This document shows positions 7,051 through 15,052 of a DNA stretch of 20,654 bases, piece after piece. The stretch is from the NCBI GenBank assembly GCA_023433405.1, contig JAEZCT010000034.1, forward strand, positions 1 to 20,654, in the 5' to 3' direction. Below the pieces are notes generated by a model that saw nothing but the letters and a program-made list of their open reading frames with translations, searched no databases and was not told the DNA's origin. The DNA is from Bacillota bacterium. GTDB taxonomy: Bacteria > Bacillota > Clostridia > Oscillospirales > Ruminococcaceae. Both the position numbers and the translations under genes were made by a program. Positions within the stretch are counted from its first letter, which is position 1. Each line of letters opens with the position of its first letter.

Positions 7051-7080
7051 TCAAAAGCTATCGTGTATGCTTTTGACGCA
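7047..7080 (-). terminator. Bidirectional terminator of the beta-mannosidase gene
   Basis: TGCGTCAAAAGC (7047-7058) pairs perfectly with GCTTTTGACGCA (7069-7080). On the minus strand the stem is followed by a T-run shortly after; on the plus strand by seven Ts. Confidence 0.8.
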
Positions 7081-7105
7081 ATTTTTTTACATTCAGGTTA
7101 ATCAC

Positions 7106-9610
7106 TTAGCAGTGCGAAAAGGTAAAGCTGTCTGCTATGCTGTACACGCGAAGGGCGTTTTGTACCGCCGTTTCGTTCATATGCGGCGGGAAATATTCCT
7201 TAGAGGCGGTTACGGTTACCCCCTGCCGGGAGGCAATGCAAAAATAGTTGTCGGAGAACACCGCGTCCAATCCCTCAACCGTAAGCTCCACATAATCGCA
7301 GAAGGTATCGGCGGTTAGGTGGAATTCAAACACATCGCCGCAATCGCGAACCGTCGTGCGGTATCGGGGCTTGCAAAACGCGAAATGCTTGGGACGCACA
7401 AACAGCACGCTGCCAAGGGTCTGTACTTTTTCACCCAATGTCAGGGTATAGGATGCATAAACAGCGTCTTCACCGTAGCGCACGCACAGGTCAGCGCAGT
7501 CCATTTGTATAACGGACATTGCGCTCAGGCCGGGACAATAAATGCTTACCGTCTCCTCTTGCAGAATGGTAAAATCCGCTTTGCGCAGGGTAATATGCAA
7601 TACACCCTGCCAGTCTGCCGTGGTTTCGTTCACGGCATGAAATTCCAGGCGTTTATCCTCCTCTACGGCAAAGACGGTACGAGGCTCAAAGAAGCGGCGT
7701 GCGGCGTAGTGCAGCGCCTTCCATCTGCCGTAATAATCAATGCTCGCCCAGCTTGCTACCGGCCAGCAGTCGTTAAGCTGCCAATAAATTGCGCCCATAC
7801 AGCGCCCGCGATTGCGCCGCCAATGCTCCACCCCGTAGCGGATGGCTTCTGCCTGCAGCACCTGTGAAATGTATAAAAGCGCCCTAAAATCCTTCGGGTA
7901 GAGGTAATAATCGGAAAGGTAAAACAGAATCAGCCCGTTTGCCGCGCCGTTTTTCTGGTGGCTCTCCATCACGCGGGAGAAGATGTTTCTGTCCGCGGGC
8001 AGCGTAAAGCTCTCCACGGTTTTCATGCCGGGAAAGGACTCAAAGCCAAACTCCGAACAAAAGCGAAAGTAGTATTTGCGGTAATCGGTAAAGGGTTTAA
8101 GACCATGCCACACATCCCAGTAATGCACATCCCCCCGGTTTTCGTCGTTGGGTGCGTCAAAGCTGCCGGTGGAGGAGGGGGACGCGCGCCAGTAAAAGGT
8201 GTGAGGGTCGTATTCCTGGGTGACCTTGGGTAAGAGGTACTCGAATTGTTTAATGTAGTCCGCCTTCAGCTTTAACGAGTGCTGGTCGCGCACGGATTCC
8301 CAGCCCACCCAGCCAAGCTCCATCTCATTGTTGCCGCACCACAGAGCCAGCGAGGCGTGATGACGGATGCGGCGCACGTTATCCCGCACCTCCGCCGCGA
8401 TGCTTTGTTCAAATTCCGGCGTATAGATATAAACGTTGCAGGCAAACAAATGATCCTGCCACACCAGCATCCCGAATTCATCGCACAGGTCAAAGAAGAA
8501 GTCCTCCGGATAATATCCGCCGCCCCACACGCGTAGGCAGTTAAAGTTTGCCGCCGCACAATCCCGCACAAGCCGCCGTGTACCTTCGGGGCTGACGCGG
8601 GAGAGGACATTGTCCTGAGGAATGTAGTCGGCGCCCATGGCAAACACCTTCACTCCGTTAACCACAAAGCAAAACTCATTGCCCCACTCGTCAGCCTCGG
8701 TGCTCACCGTAAGGGTGCGCAGACCAATGCGGCGCGTCCATTCGTCGCACAGCTGCCCGTTTGCGTACAGCTTAACCTCCATTTGGTACAGGGGCTGTGC
8801 GCCGTACCCGTTTGGCCACCAAAGCATGGGGTCTGTTACGTGAAGGAAGGCGGTTTCCTTTGCGTCAGTAAGACCTGTAATTTCGGTGCGCAGTGTGGTC
8901 TGGTCGGGTGCCGTAAGGGTGCATATGGCCTTGCAGTCCTTTGCCGACTCAAACAGAGTAGCGCACAGCTGCACCTCCACCTCCACCGCGCCGCCAATAT
9001 GCCGCTGGGACAGCAAAACATCCTCAAGTCTTGCGTCCCTTGCGGCCTCTAAATAAATAGCCCGCCAGATCCCCGCGTCGGGGAGCTGCGGACCCCAGTC
9101 CCAACCAAACATGCAGTGTGCCTTGCGGATAAAGTTGCTGCCGGGTATCGAGCCCTTCGCGCAGTACCGAACCTCATCCTGCGTCCCCTCCACCTCTTTG
9201 CGTGCCCGCTCCATAAAGGCGAGAGGAGAGAAGAAGGTGACCGAGAGGGTGTTGTCTCCCGCAGCGACAAAGGACTTGATATCAAATCGCCAGGTGCGGT
9301 GCATATTATCGGTTTTTGCCAAAAGTCTACCGTTTACACGGATTTCGCACAGGGTATCCAGCCCTTCGCAAACCAGTGTAAGGCTGTGTTGGGTAAGTAG
9401 GTCTTTTGCAACAGCAAATTGGGTACGGTACTCGTAATCGCGGACAAACAGGTCACGGGCGGCATATTCGTTGGTGCGCCAAAAGGGGTCTTCGATTCGC
9501 TTGCTTTTCAAAAGGTCCGCCAGTACCGAGCCGGGTACCACGGCGTTGACCCAATCCTCCTCTCCCACGGTTCTCATCTTCCAGCCTTCATGAAGCGGTA
9601 TTTTTCTCAA
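7106..9610 (-). CDS. GH2 beta-mannosidase
   Basis: The 834-residue enzyme has the full glycoside hydrolase family 2 plan. The N-terminal sugar-binding jelly roll covers ~1-190 (with SNFIRKAHCMFGWDWGPQLP, characteristic of beta-mannosidases), followed by an Ig-like domain and a TIM barrel from ~315. The acid/base Glu lies in WCGNNE (E429) and the nucleophile in CSEFGF (E520). It removes terminal beta-1,4-mannose from mannooligosaccharides; no signal peptide is present, so it acts in the cytoplasm. The start is a TTG at 9610 with AGGAGGAA 6-7 nt upstream; no better ATG is near. It is divergent from the LacI-epimerase-phosphorylase genes and has its own promoter, suggesting shared control by that LacI protein. 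The specificity is well supported by the motif around the active site. Confidence 0.93.
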   Translation of the reverse strand: MRKIPLHEGWKMRTVGEEDWVNAVVPGSVLADLLKSKRIEDPFWRTNEYAARDLFVRDYEYRTQFAVAKDLLTQHSLTLVCEGLDTLCEIRVNGRLLAKTDNMHRTWRFDIKSFVAAGDNTLSVTFFSPLAFMERARKEVEGTQDEVRYCAKGSIPGSNFIRKAHCMFGWDWGPQLPDAGIWRAIYLEAARDARLEDVLLSQRHIGGAVEVEVQLCATLFESAKDCKAICTLTAPDQTTLRTEITGLTDAKETAFLHVTDPMLWWPNGYGAQPLYQMEVKLYANGQLCDEWTRRIGLRTLTVSTEADEWGNEFCFVVNGVKVFAMGADYIPQDNVLSRVSPEGTRRLVRDCAAANFNCLRVWGGGYYPEDFFFDLCDEFGMLVWQDHLFACNVYIYTPEFEQSIAAEVRDNVRRIRHHASLALWCGNNEMELGWVGWESVRDQHSLKLKADYIKQFEYLLPKVTQEYDPHTFYWRASPSSTGSFDAPNDENRGDVHYWDVWHGLKPFTDYRKYYFRFCSEFGFESFPGMKTVESFTLPADRNIFSRVMESHQKNGAANGLILFYLSDYYLYPKDFRALLYISQVLQAEAIRYGVEHWRRNRGRCMGAIYWQLNDCWPVASWASIDYYGRWKALHYAARRFFEPRTVFAVEEDKRLEFHAVNETTADWQGVLHITLRKADFTILQEETVSIYCPGLSAMSVIQMDCADLCVRYGEDAVYASYTLTLGEKVQTLGSVLFVRPKHFAFCKPRYRTTVRDCGDVFEFHLTADTFCDYVELTVEGLDAVFSDNYFCIASRQGVTVTASKEYFPPHMNETAVQNALRVYSIADSFTFSHC

Positions 9611-9738
9611 GCCTTATTCCTCCTGCTTATTCTGTTGGTAAAGCGTCTGCTGCAATGGTGTTAAATGTTCTTTTGAAGAATTAGCTTCCATTCACCGGGT
9701 TAGTATTTAGGTTATGCATTAGCTTACTATTCACCAAA

Positions 9739-9767
9739 ATAATAACTGGTTTTATAGCAGATGTCAA
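9739..9767 (-). promoter_or_regulatory. Promoter of the beta-mannosidase gene
   Basis: On the minus strand TTGACA (9767-9762) and TATTAT (9744-9739) are spaced exactly 17 bp. Confidence 0.7.
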
Positions 9768-9793
9768 TATAAAACTAGTGATATAGTAAAACG

Positions 9794-9848
9794 GCATTCG
9801 AATATCAATCAATGAATGCTTGACAAGTTGGTTCTATTCAGTTAATGT
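9794..9848 (+). promoter_or_regulatory. Candidate operator and promoter of the lacI operon
   Basis: An inverted repeat GCATTC (9794-9799) and GAATGC (9814-9819) with 14 bp between abuts a -35 TTGACA (9820-9825). A weak -10 TAATGT (9843-9848) follows after 17 bp. The inverted repeat is a candidate site for the divergent LacI protein. Confidence 0.4.
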
Positions 9849-9919
9849 ATTGTGGTGTTAGGTAATAATTTAAGTAAATATTAAGTGAATAAGCGCCGGC
9901 GGGTGAAAGCTAATCCTGC

Positions 9920-9933
9920 TTTTAAGCTTAAAA
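9920..9933 (+). promoter_or_regulatory. 14-bp perfect palindrome, candidate LacI-family operator
   Basis: TTTTAAGCTTAAAA is perfectly symmetric around a central GC step, the size and form expected for LacI-family operators. It sits 60-75 bp before the regulator start. TCCTGCT (9914-9920) and AGCAGGA (9955-9961) flank it as a further inverted pair. The rest of 9611-9995 contains no gene. Confidence 0.4.
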
Positions 9934-9995
9934 TCATCAGCGGAGCAGCGAAATAGCAGGACTGAAAATAAGAAAAAGGATTGGGGGTATCATCA

Positions 9996-11033
9996 GTGGG
10001 GGTAACAATGAAAGACCTTGCCGAAGAGCTTGGCGTAAGCACCGTAACCGTCTCCAAGGCATTGGCAGACAAAGAGGGTGTAAGCGAGGCGGTTCGCCAA
10101 AAAGTGAAGGAGCTGGCACAAAAAAGAGGCTACCGCATGAATCGGGTCGCCCGCCAGTTTCGTCAGGGCAGCACAAAAAGCATCGGGGTGCTGTTATCCG
10201 ACGCATTCGGTCAGGGACCCGATACCTTCTACTGGGGTGTGCAGAGTCGGCTTGCCCTACAGCTGACCCAGCGCGATTATTCCAGCGTACTGGAAATTAT
10301 CACCCCGGCAATGGAACAGGATAAAGCGCTGCCGTCTGTGCTTGAGCAGGGCAAGGCGGACGGCGTGATTGTACTGGGACAGATGAGCGAGGAGTATATT
10401 GACTTTCTCAGCCTGCAGGGTATTCCCGTCGTGCTGCTGGATTTTTATACCGATAACGAAAAATACCCCTCGGTAACCACCAACAATCTTCACAGCACCT
10501 TTATCAGCACAAGCTATGTAATAGGGTGCGGTCACAATCACATCGGCTTTTTGGGAAACATCCGGCATTCTACCAGCAGTATTCAGGACCGGTTTCTCGG
10601 CTTTTACAAGGCCATGCTCGAGCACGATCTTTTTATCCGAGAGGAATGGATTATTAATGACCGAACGGACAGGGGGCGGCTGCTGGAGCGGTTTGACCTG
10701 CCGCAGAGTCTGCCCACCGCCTTTGTTTGTAACTGCGACGAATCGGCGTTTAGGCTGCTGGAGCAGCTAAGCCATATGGGGATTCGGGTGCCGGAGGAGG
10801 TGTCCCTTATAGGGTTTGATGATTCGATATATTCCCATATAAGCAAGCCCCCGATTACTACGGTCGCGGTGGATGTGGAGACACTTACCCGCAAGGCCGC
10901 GGAACTGATAACCCATTGTGTGAATCATGCGGTCAGTAACTCCGCATCGGTTGTGGTGCCGGGAAGGATGGTTTACAGGGATTCCGTCCGGGTTTTGGAC
11001 GAAAGCAATAATAATGGCGGAGCGGCACGATAA
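9996..11033 (+). CDS. LacI-family transcriptional regulator
   Basis: The 345-residue repressor-type protein starts with the canonical LacI HTH (VTMKDLAEELGVSTVTVSKA, then VSEAVRQKVKELAQKRGYRMN and a hinge region). A periplasmic-binding-protein-like sensor domain follows (IGVLLSDAFGQ; GKADGVIVLGQ; FVCNCDESAF; VSLIGFDDS). LacI proteins bind palindromic operators and are released by a sugar, here presumably a mannan-derived saccharide (inference from neighbours). The start is uncertain. GTG at 9996 gives the usual short leader before the HTH; TTG 9981 adds five residues and ATG 10008 removes four, and none has an ideal ribosome site. It is the first gene of a four-gene plus-strand run and is divergent from the mannosidase. 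Confidence 0.9.
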   Translation: MGVTMKDLAEELGVSTVTVSKALADKEGVSEAVRQKVKELAQKRGYRMNRVARQFRQGSTKSIGVLLSDAFGQGPDTFYWGVQSRLALQLTQRDYSSVLEIITPAMEQDKALPSVLEQGKADGVIVLGQMSEEYIDFLSLQGIPVVLLDFYTDNEKYPSVTTNNLHSTFISTSYVIGCGHNHIGFLGNIRHSTSSIQDRFLGFYKAMLEHDLFIREEWIINDRTDRGRLLERFDLPQSLPTAFVCNCDESAFRLLEQLSHMGIRVPEEVSLIGFDDSIYSHISKPPITTVAVDVETLTRKAAELITHCVNHAVSNSASVVVPGRMVYRDSVRVLDESNNNGGAAR

Positions 11034-11072
11034 GGCGGCTCCACCTTCCCCGCAAATGTGAGGAGGCGTACA

Positions 11073-11702
11073 ATGAATATCCTGTTAATCTGCAACGATT
11101 ATTACCATCCCGGCAAAGTGGTTAGCGAAGGGCTTGCCTTTCTTCGCGGTGAGGGACATACACTAGAGGAGCAGGACGACGCCGCAGCAATCAAGGCAGA
11201 TGCATTCAAACGAAAAGAGTACGATGTAATTGTGCTCTCCAAAAGTGACGAAATAAGCGCCGAAAACAGGCAAAAATGGGAGACGCCAGAGCTTCAGCGC
11301 GCCTTTACGGAGTATGTGGAAAACGGGGGCGGGCTGTTCGCTATACATTCCGGGCTGGTGGGAGACGCGTCAACCCAGAAGCTCCGCACCCTGATTGGCA
11401 GCCGGTTTACTCACCACCCGGAACAGTGTCCCGTAACGGTATGTTCGACAAAAGCACACCCCATTACCGAAGGTGTCAGCGAGTTTGTGGAGATCGACGA
11501 GCACTATTTTATTGAGATGCTTATAGACGACGCGGATGTTTTAATGCACTCCCAGTCCCGGCACGGCAGGGATATTGCGTGCTACATCCGAACACAGGGC
11601 AAGGGGCGCATTTGCGCATTCACGCCGGGGCACAACCCCTGGGTATGGCAGAACCCTGCCGTCAGACAGCTTGTGCGCAACACACTGCAATGGCTGAAGT
11701 GA
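11073..11702 (+). CDS. ThuA-like domain protein
   Basis: A 209-residue cytoplasmic protein with the ThuA/class I glutamine amidotransferase-like fold: MNILLICNDYYHPGKVVSEG at the start, YDVIVLSKSDEI, then ENGGGLFAIHSGLV and a SRFTHHPEQCPVTV segment, ending with a GRICAFTPGHNPWVW motif. Members sit in many sugar-utilisation clusters and some help convert keto-sugars, but the general activity is poorly defined. The ATG at 11073 has GAGGAGG 6 nt upstream; an in-frame GTG 15 nt earlier overlaps that site and is rejected. It lies 39 bp after lacI and 33 bp before the epimerase, so it is part of the mannan operon. Its exact step is unknown. Confidence 0.85.
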   Translation: MNILLICNDYYHPGKVVSEGLAFLRGEGHTLEEQDDAAAIKADAFKRKEYDVIVLSKSDEISAENRQKWETPELQRAFTEYVENGGGLFAIHSGLVGDASTQKLRTLIGSRFTHHPEQCPVTVCSTKAHPITEGVSEFVEIDEHYFIEMLIDDADVLMHSQSRHGRDIACYIRTQGKGRICAFTPGHNPWVWQNPAVRQLVRNTLQWLK

Positions 11703-11735
11703 AATACGATAAACTAAACTGAAGGAGACATATCA

Positions 11736-12905
11736 ATGCTGACAGAAATACGCACCATGCTTACCGGCACAATAATCCCCTTTTGGCAGCGACTTGCGGA
11801 TATGCAAAACGGCGGCTATTACGGTTATGTGGGCTTTGACCTGAAACCTGACAAAACAGCGGACAAGGGCTGCATACTAAACAGCCGCATTCTCTGGTTT
11901 TTTTCCAAGGCCTATACCCTTCTTCGAGAGCCTGAGCTGTTGGAGAACGCGCGCCACGCCTACGATTTTATGGTGAACCACTGTCTGGATAGGGAGTATG
12001 GGGGGATATACTGGTCGGTGCGCTATGACGGCAAGCCTGCCGATGACACCAAGCATACCTATAATCAGGCCTTTGCCATCTATGCCCTTGCCGCCTATTA
12101 CGGGTGCAGCCGGGACGAAAAGGCTCTGACCCTTTCCCGTGAGCTGTTTACGCTGGTGGAGGAGAAGCTCCGCGCCCCGCACGGGTACGGGGAGGCGTTT
12201 AACCGGCAGCTTCAGCCCAAAAGCAACGATAAGCTGTCCGAAAACGGTATTATCGCCGCTTACACCATGAATACGCTGCTCCATGTTTTCGAGGCTTACG
12301 CGGGGCTGCACGAGGTCGCCCCTACTTCGGAAACCGCCGAGCGAATTCGGGAGATTTTAGGACTTTTTCAAAGCAAGGTGTATAATGCCAGCCTGCGCCG
12401 GCAGGAGGTCTTTTTTGATGACGAGATGCGAAGCCTTATCAATTTACATTCCTACGGTCACGATATTGAGGCCTCATGGCTGCTGGATTGGGGCACGTCC
12501 CTGCTGGGGGATAAGGCGCTGAGCGCGAGCATAGGCGCAATAACAAGCAGTATGGCGCAAAACATCTACCAAACCGCGCTGCATAACCGTTCGCTCTGGA
12601 ACGAAGGGGAAAATGGCATACCGGATAAAAACAGAATTTGGTGGGTGCAGGCGGAGGGAATGGTGGGGTTTTTAAACCAATACCAGAAGACCAAAGACCG
12701 CAAATATCTAATCGCGGTGCAGGAGCTATGGCAATACCTAAAGGAAAGCTTTTTGGATCCAAGACCCGGCTCGGAATGGTTTTGGGATGTCAACGACGAA
12801 GGGTTGCCCGCAAGCCGCAAGCCGATTGTCGAACCATGGAAATGCCCCTATCATAACGGCAGAATGTGTTTTGAACTAATAAGGAGAGGCGTGGAGGAGC
12901 AATGA
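11736..12905 (+). CDS. Cellobiose/mannobiose 2-epimerase (AGE family)
   Basis: The 389-residue enzyme resembles Ruminococcus albus cellobiose 2-epimerase across its length, as remembered: IIPFWQRL start, ADKGCILNSRILWFFS, DREYGGIYW, KHTYNQAFAIYAL, INLHSYGHDIEASWL, RIWWVQAE and the ending PWKCPYHNGRMC. The (alpha/alpha)6 barrel uses catalytic histidines, here in HSYGHD (H238 and H242) and CPYHNGR (H373). It inverts C2 of the reducing-end sugar in beta-1,4 disaccharides. With the adjacent phosphorylase the likely substrate is beta-1,4-mannobiose, giving mannosyl-glucose. AAGGAGA precedes the ATG by ~8 nt. Its stop overlaps the next start by 4 bp (ATGA), showing translational coupling. No signal peptide, so cytoplasmic. 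Confidence 0.92.
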   Translation: MLTEIRTMLTGTIIPFWQRLADMQNGGYYGYVGFDLKPDKTADKGCILNSRILWFFSKAYTLLREPELLENARHAYDFMVNHCLDREYGGIYWSVRYDGKPADDTKHTYNQAFAIYALAAYYGCSRDEKALTLSRELFTLVEEKLRAPHGYGEAFNRQLQPKSNDKLSENGIIAAYTMNTLLHVFEAYAGLHEVAPTSETAERIREILGLFQSKVYNASLRRQEVFFDDEMRSLINLHSYGHDIEASWLLDWGTSLLGDKALSASIGAITSSMAQNIYQTALHNRSLWNEGENGIPDKNRIWWVQAEGMVGFLNQYQKTKDRKYLIAVQELWQYLKESFLDPRPGSEWFWDVNDEGLPASRKPIVEPWKCPYHNGRMCFELIRRGVEEQ

Positions 12906-14086
12906 AACAACTACACCCCCAATATGCGGTGCTGCAAAAGAAGTATGAAGACTTGGTAAGGCGCAAAAATGAAAAAAGCAGCGAATACAACGGAATTTTT
13001 GACCGGTGGAAGCACCCCGTGCTTACCCGCAGTCACATCCCGCTGTTTTGGAAATATGACCTAAACCCCGAAAGCAATCCCTTTTTCATGGAGCGGTTGG
13101 GTGTAAACGCCGCCTTTAATTCCGGTGCGATAAAGCTTAACGGGCGGTATTATCTGGTTGCGCGCGTAGAGGGCAATGACCGCAAGTCGTTTTTTGCGGT
13201 AGCAAAAAGTGACAGCCCAACAGAAGGCTTTCGTTTTGCGGATACTCCCGTATTGCTGCCGGACACCTGCCCGGAGGAAACCAATGTATACGATATGCGG
13301 CTCACTCTGCATGAGGACGGCTGGATTTACGGCGTATTTTGCTCTGAAAGCAAGGATGTAAAAAGCCCAAGCCTTTCCGCCGCGGTGGCCTGCGCGGGGA
13401 TTGCTCGCACGAAGGACCTTGTTACATGGGAGCGCTTGCCCAATCTTGTGACCACGCAAAGCCCACAGCAGCGCAATGTGGTGCTGCACCCTGAGTTTGT
13501 AGACGGCAAATATGCCTTTTACACCCGCCCGATGGACGGCTTTATCAATACAGGCAGTGGCGGAGGGATAGGCTTTGGCTTGTGTGACGATATCCTGCAC
13601 CCGGTGGTTTGCGAGGAGCATATTACAAGCTCCCGAAAATACCACCAGATTACCGAAGAAAAGAACGGGGCGGGGGCTGTCCCCATCAAGACGGAAAAAG
13701 GGTGGATCCATATCGCCCATGGCGTGCGCAATACCGCGGCCGGTCTGCGCTATGTTATTTACGCGTTTGCCACCGACCTTGAGCAGCCTTCCAAGGTTAT
13801 AGCCGAGCCGGGCGGTTACCTGCTTGCGCCGCTTGGCACAGAGCGTGTGGGGGATGTATCCAACGTGGTGTTTACTAACGGTGCGATTGTGGACGATGAC
13901 GGAGGGGTATATATCTATTACGCGTCCTCCGACACCCGGCTGCACGTTGCCTCCACAACGCTTGCGCGCCTTACCGACTATGTGTTTCAAACACCTTGCG
14001 ATGCGGTAAGGAGCGCAGACTGTGTAAAGCAAAGAATAGCCCTTATTAACCAAAACCTCAGTTTTCTTGCAGAGAGCTCGATTTAA
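12902..14086 (+). CDS. GH130 4-O-beta-D-mannosyl-D-glucose phosphorylase
   Basis: This 394-residue enzyme carries hallmarks of GH130 subfamily 1: HIPLFWKYDLNPESNPFFME, FNSGAIKLNGRYYLVARVEG, NVYDMRLTLHEDGWIYG with the general-acid Asp at ~131, QQRNVVLHPEFVDGKYA, HGVRNTAAGLRYV and YYASSDTRLHVA. It phosphorolyses beta-1,4-mannosyl-glucose to alpha-mannose-1-phosphate and glucose, saving an ATP. The substrate is supplied by the upstream epimerase, with which it overlaps by 4 bp; GGAGGAG precedes the ATG. The C-terminal end (SFLAESSI) runs into the left end of dispersed repeat copy E, so the TAA at 14084-14086 is repeat sequence. This may have slightly altered the original tail; the catalytic domain is intact. 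Confidence 0.92.
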   Translation: MKQLHPQYAVLQKKYEDLVRRKNEKSSEYNGIFDRWKHPVLTRSHIPLFWKYDLNPESNPFFMERLGVNAAFNSGAIKLNGRYYLVARVEGNDRKSFFAVAKSDSPTEGFRFADTPVLLPDTCPEETNVYDMRLTLHEDGWIYGVFCSESKDVKSPSLSAAVACAGIARTKDLVTWERLPNLVTTQSPQQRNVVLHPEFVDGKYAFYTRPMDGFINTGSGGGIGFGLCDDILHPVVCEEHITSSRKYHQITEEKNGAGAVPIKTEKGWIHIAHGVRNTAAGLRYVIYAFATDLEQPSKVIAEPGGYLLAPLGTERVGDVSNVVFTNGAIVDDDGGVYIYYASSDTRLHVASTTLARLTDYVFQTPCDAVRSADCVKQRIALINQNLSFLAESSI

Positions 14087-14185
14087 AAGTGTAAAACGTA
14101 AAAATGAAAGTGAATGGCTTTAATTTTTGAGTTCTCACACGGATTTTTATCGACATTTCTGCACTGATTAAGGAGAATAGTATTA
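14079..14185 (+). repeat. Dispersed intergenic repeat, near-complete copy E
   Basis: From CGATTTAAAAGTGTAAAA to GGAGAATAGTATTA this is ~107 bp. It shares GGCTTTAATTT and CACACGGATTTTTATCGAC with copy C; the outermost left end is replaced by the GH130 coding sequence. It fills the gap between two convergent genes, ending 5 bp before the YgjP stop codon. No separate terminator is seen there. Confidence 0.7.
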
Positions 14186-14190
14186 CTGCC

Positions 14191-14865
14191 TCACTCCCAC
14201 TCCTCTGTTCCCAGCCGTTGCTGCAAGGCCTTTAACCGCTTTTGGCGGTCCTTGTAATCCGGTAAAATCCCCGCGACAATGGCCCAAAACCGAGCGGAGT
14301 GGTTCATTTCGCGAAGGTGCGCAAGCTCATGAACAACCACATAATCTATTACCTCCTCCTCCGCCATAATCAGCCGCCACGCGTAGTTAATGCTCTTTTT
14401 GCCCGAGCAGCTACCCCAGCGGGTTTTGGCGGAGCTTATTTTTACGCTTGATGGCATTACTCCCATTTTTGCCGCAAAGTCATAGGTTTTACCGGTTAAT
14501 ATGCGCTTTGCCGCAAGCTTGTAAATCTGTACACAGGCAGCTTTAATCTGCCCGGCATCCAGTCCGGGGGGCATATAAAACTGTTCGTCGTGAAAGCCGG
14601 CGCGGTTTCCCGGTAATGCGGTTATGGGGTGAGGTCGCCCCATAACCAAAACGCTGTCTCCATAGCCTAGGCAAAAAGCCGCTTTTTGGTCTGCACGCTC
14701 CTGCATTAGCAGGAGCTTTTTTTGTATCCATTCCTCCTTGGAGGAGACAAAGCGCTCAATAGCAACGATGGGCATTCTAAGCGGAGCGCGTACCTCCACG
14801 GTACCGACAGGCAAAATGTAAATCGCCGCTGTTTTTCGCTTGGAGCGAATGAGTTTATAGTCCAT
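14191..14865 (-). CDS. YgjP/DUF45-family (WLM-like) zinc metallopeptidase
   Basis: The 224-residue protein has the YgjP-like metallopeptidase domain: RWGSCSGKKSINYAWRLIMA before the zinc site, then VIDYVVVHELAHLREMNHS with the HExxH motif at ~179-183 and the third His ligand at ~189. The family lies near SprT-like and M48 proteases. A soluble cytoplasmic protein is expected; substrates are unknown. I chose the ATG at 14865 because AAAAAGGA sits ~8 nt upstream. The ATG at 14871 is too close to that site, and the longer frame from 15006 has no ribosome site and an unlike N-terminus. It stands alone and converges on the GH130 gene across repeat E. The region up to 15052 has no other gene. Confidence 0.88.
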   Translation of the reverse strand: MDYKLIRSKRKTAAIYILPVGTVEVRAPLRMPIVAIERFVSSKEEWIQKKLLLMQERADQKAAFCLGYGDSVLVMGRPHPITALPGNRAGFHDEQFYMPPGLDAGQIKAACVQIYKLAAKRILTGKTYDFAAKMGVMPSSVKISSAKTRWGSCSGKKSINYAWRLIMAEEEVIDYVVVHELAHLREMNHSARFWAIVAGILPDYKDRQKRLKALQQRLGTEEWE

Positions 14866-15052
14866 TTGCATTGTCCTTTTTCTTGTTTTCCTCCATTTTA
14901 ACGCCAAAGCATCCGCCGCGCAAGTCAGTGTGTTCTGAGGAGCGCCATTCACACTCAAGGTGTGTTTTTCATAAGATAAACGGTAGGCGAGTATGGTATT
15001 GCACACCCCTAAACCGAAAGGGAAAAATGTCTGCCATACAGGAGGTTATAAA

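Noticed and set aside
6896..7318. 140-codon plus-strand frame between the beta-domain gene and the mannosidase
   Set aside because: It crosses the repeat D/terminator hairpin and enters the mannosidase antisense strand; no ribosome site. The first ~100 bp were considered as a relic gene but nothing is recognisable.
11877..12311. 144-codon minus-strand frame opposite the epimerase
   Set aside because: Antisense shadow of a conserved enzyme; no independent support.
13061..14053. 330-codon minus-strand frame opposite the GH130 gene
   Set aside because: It is antisense to a clearly identified enzyme, has no ribosome site and an unnatural composition; a shadow of GC-rich third positions.
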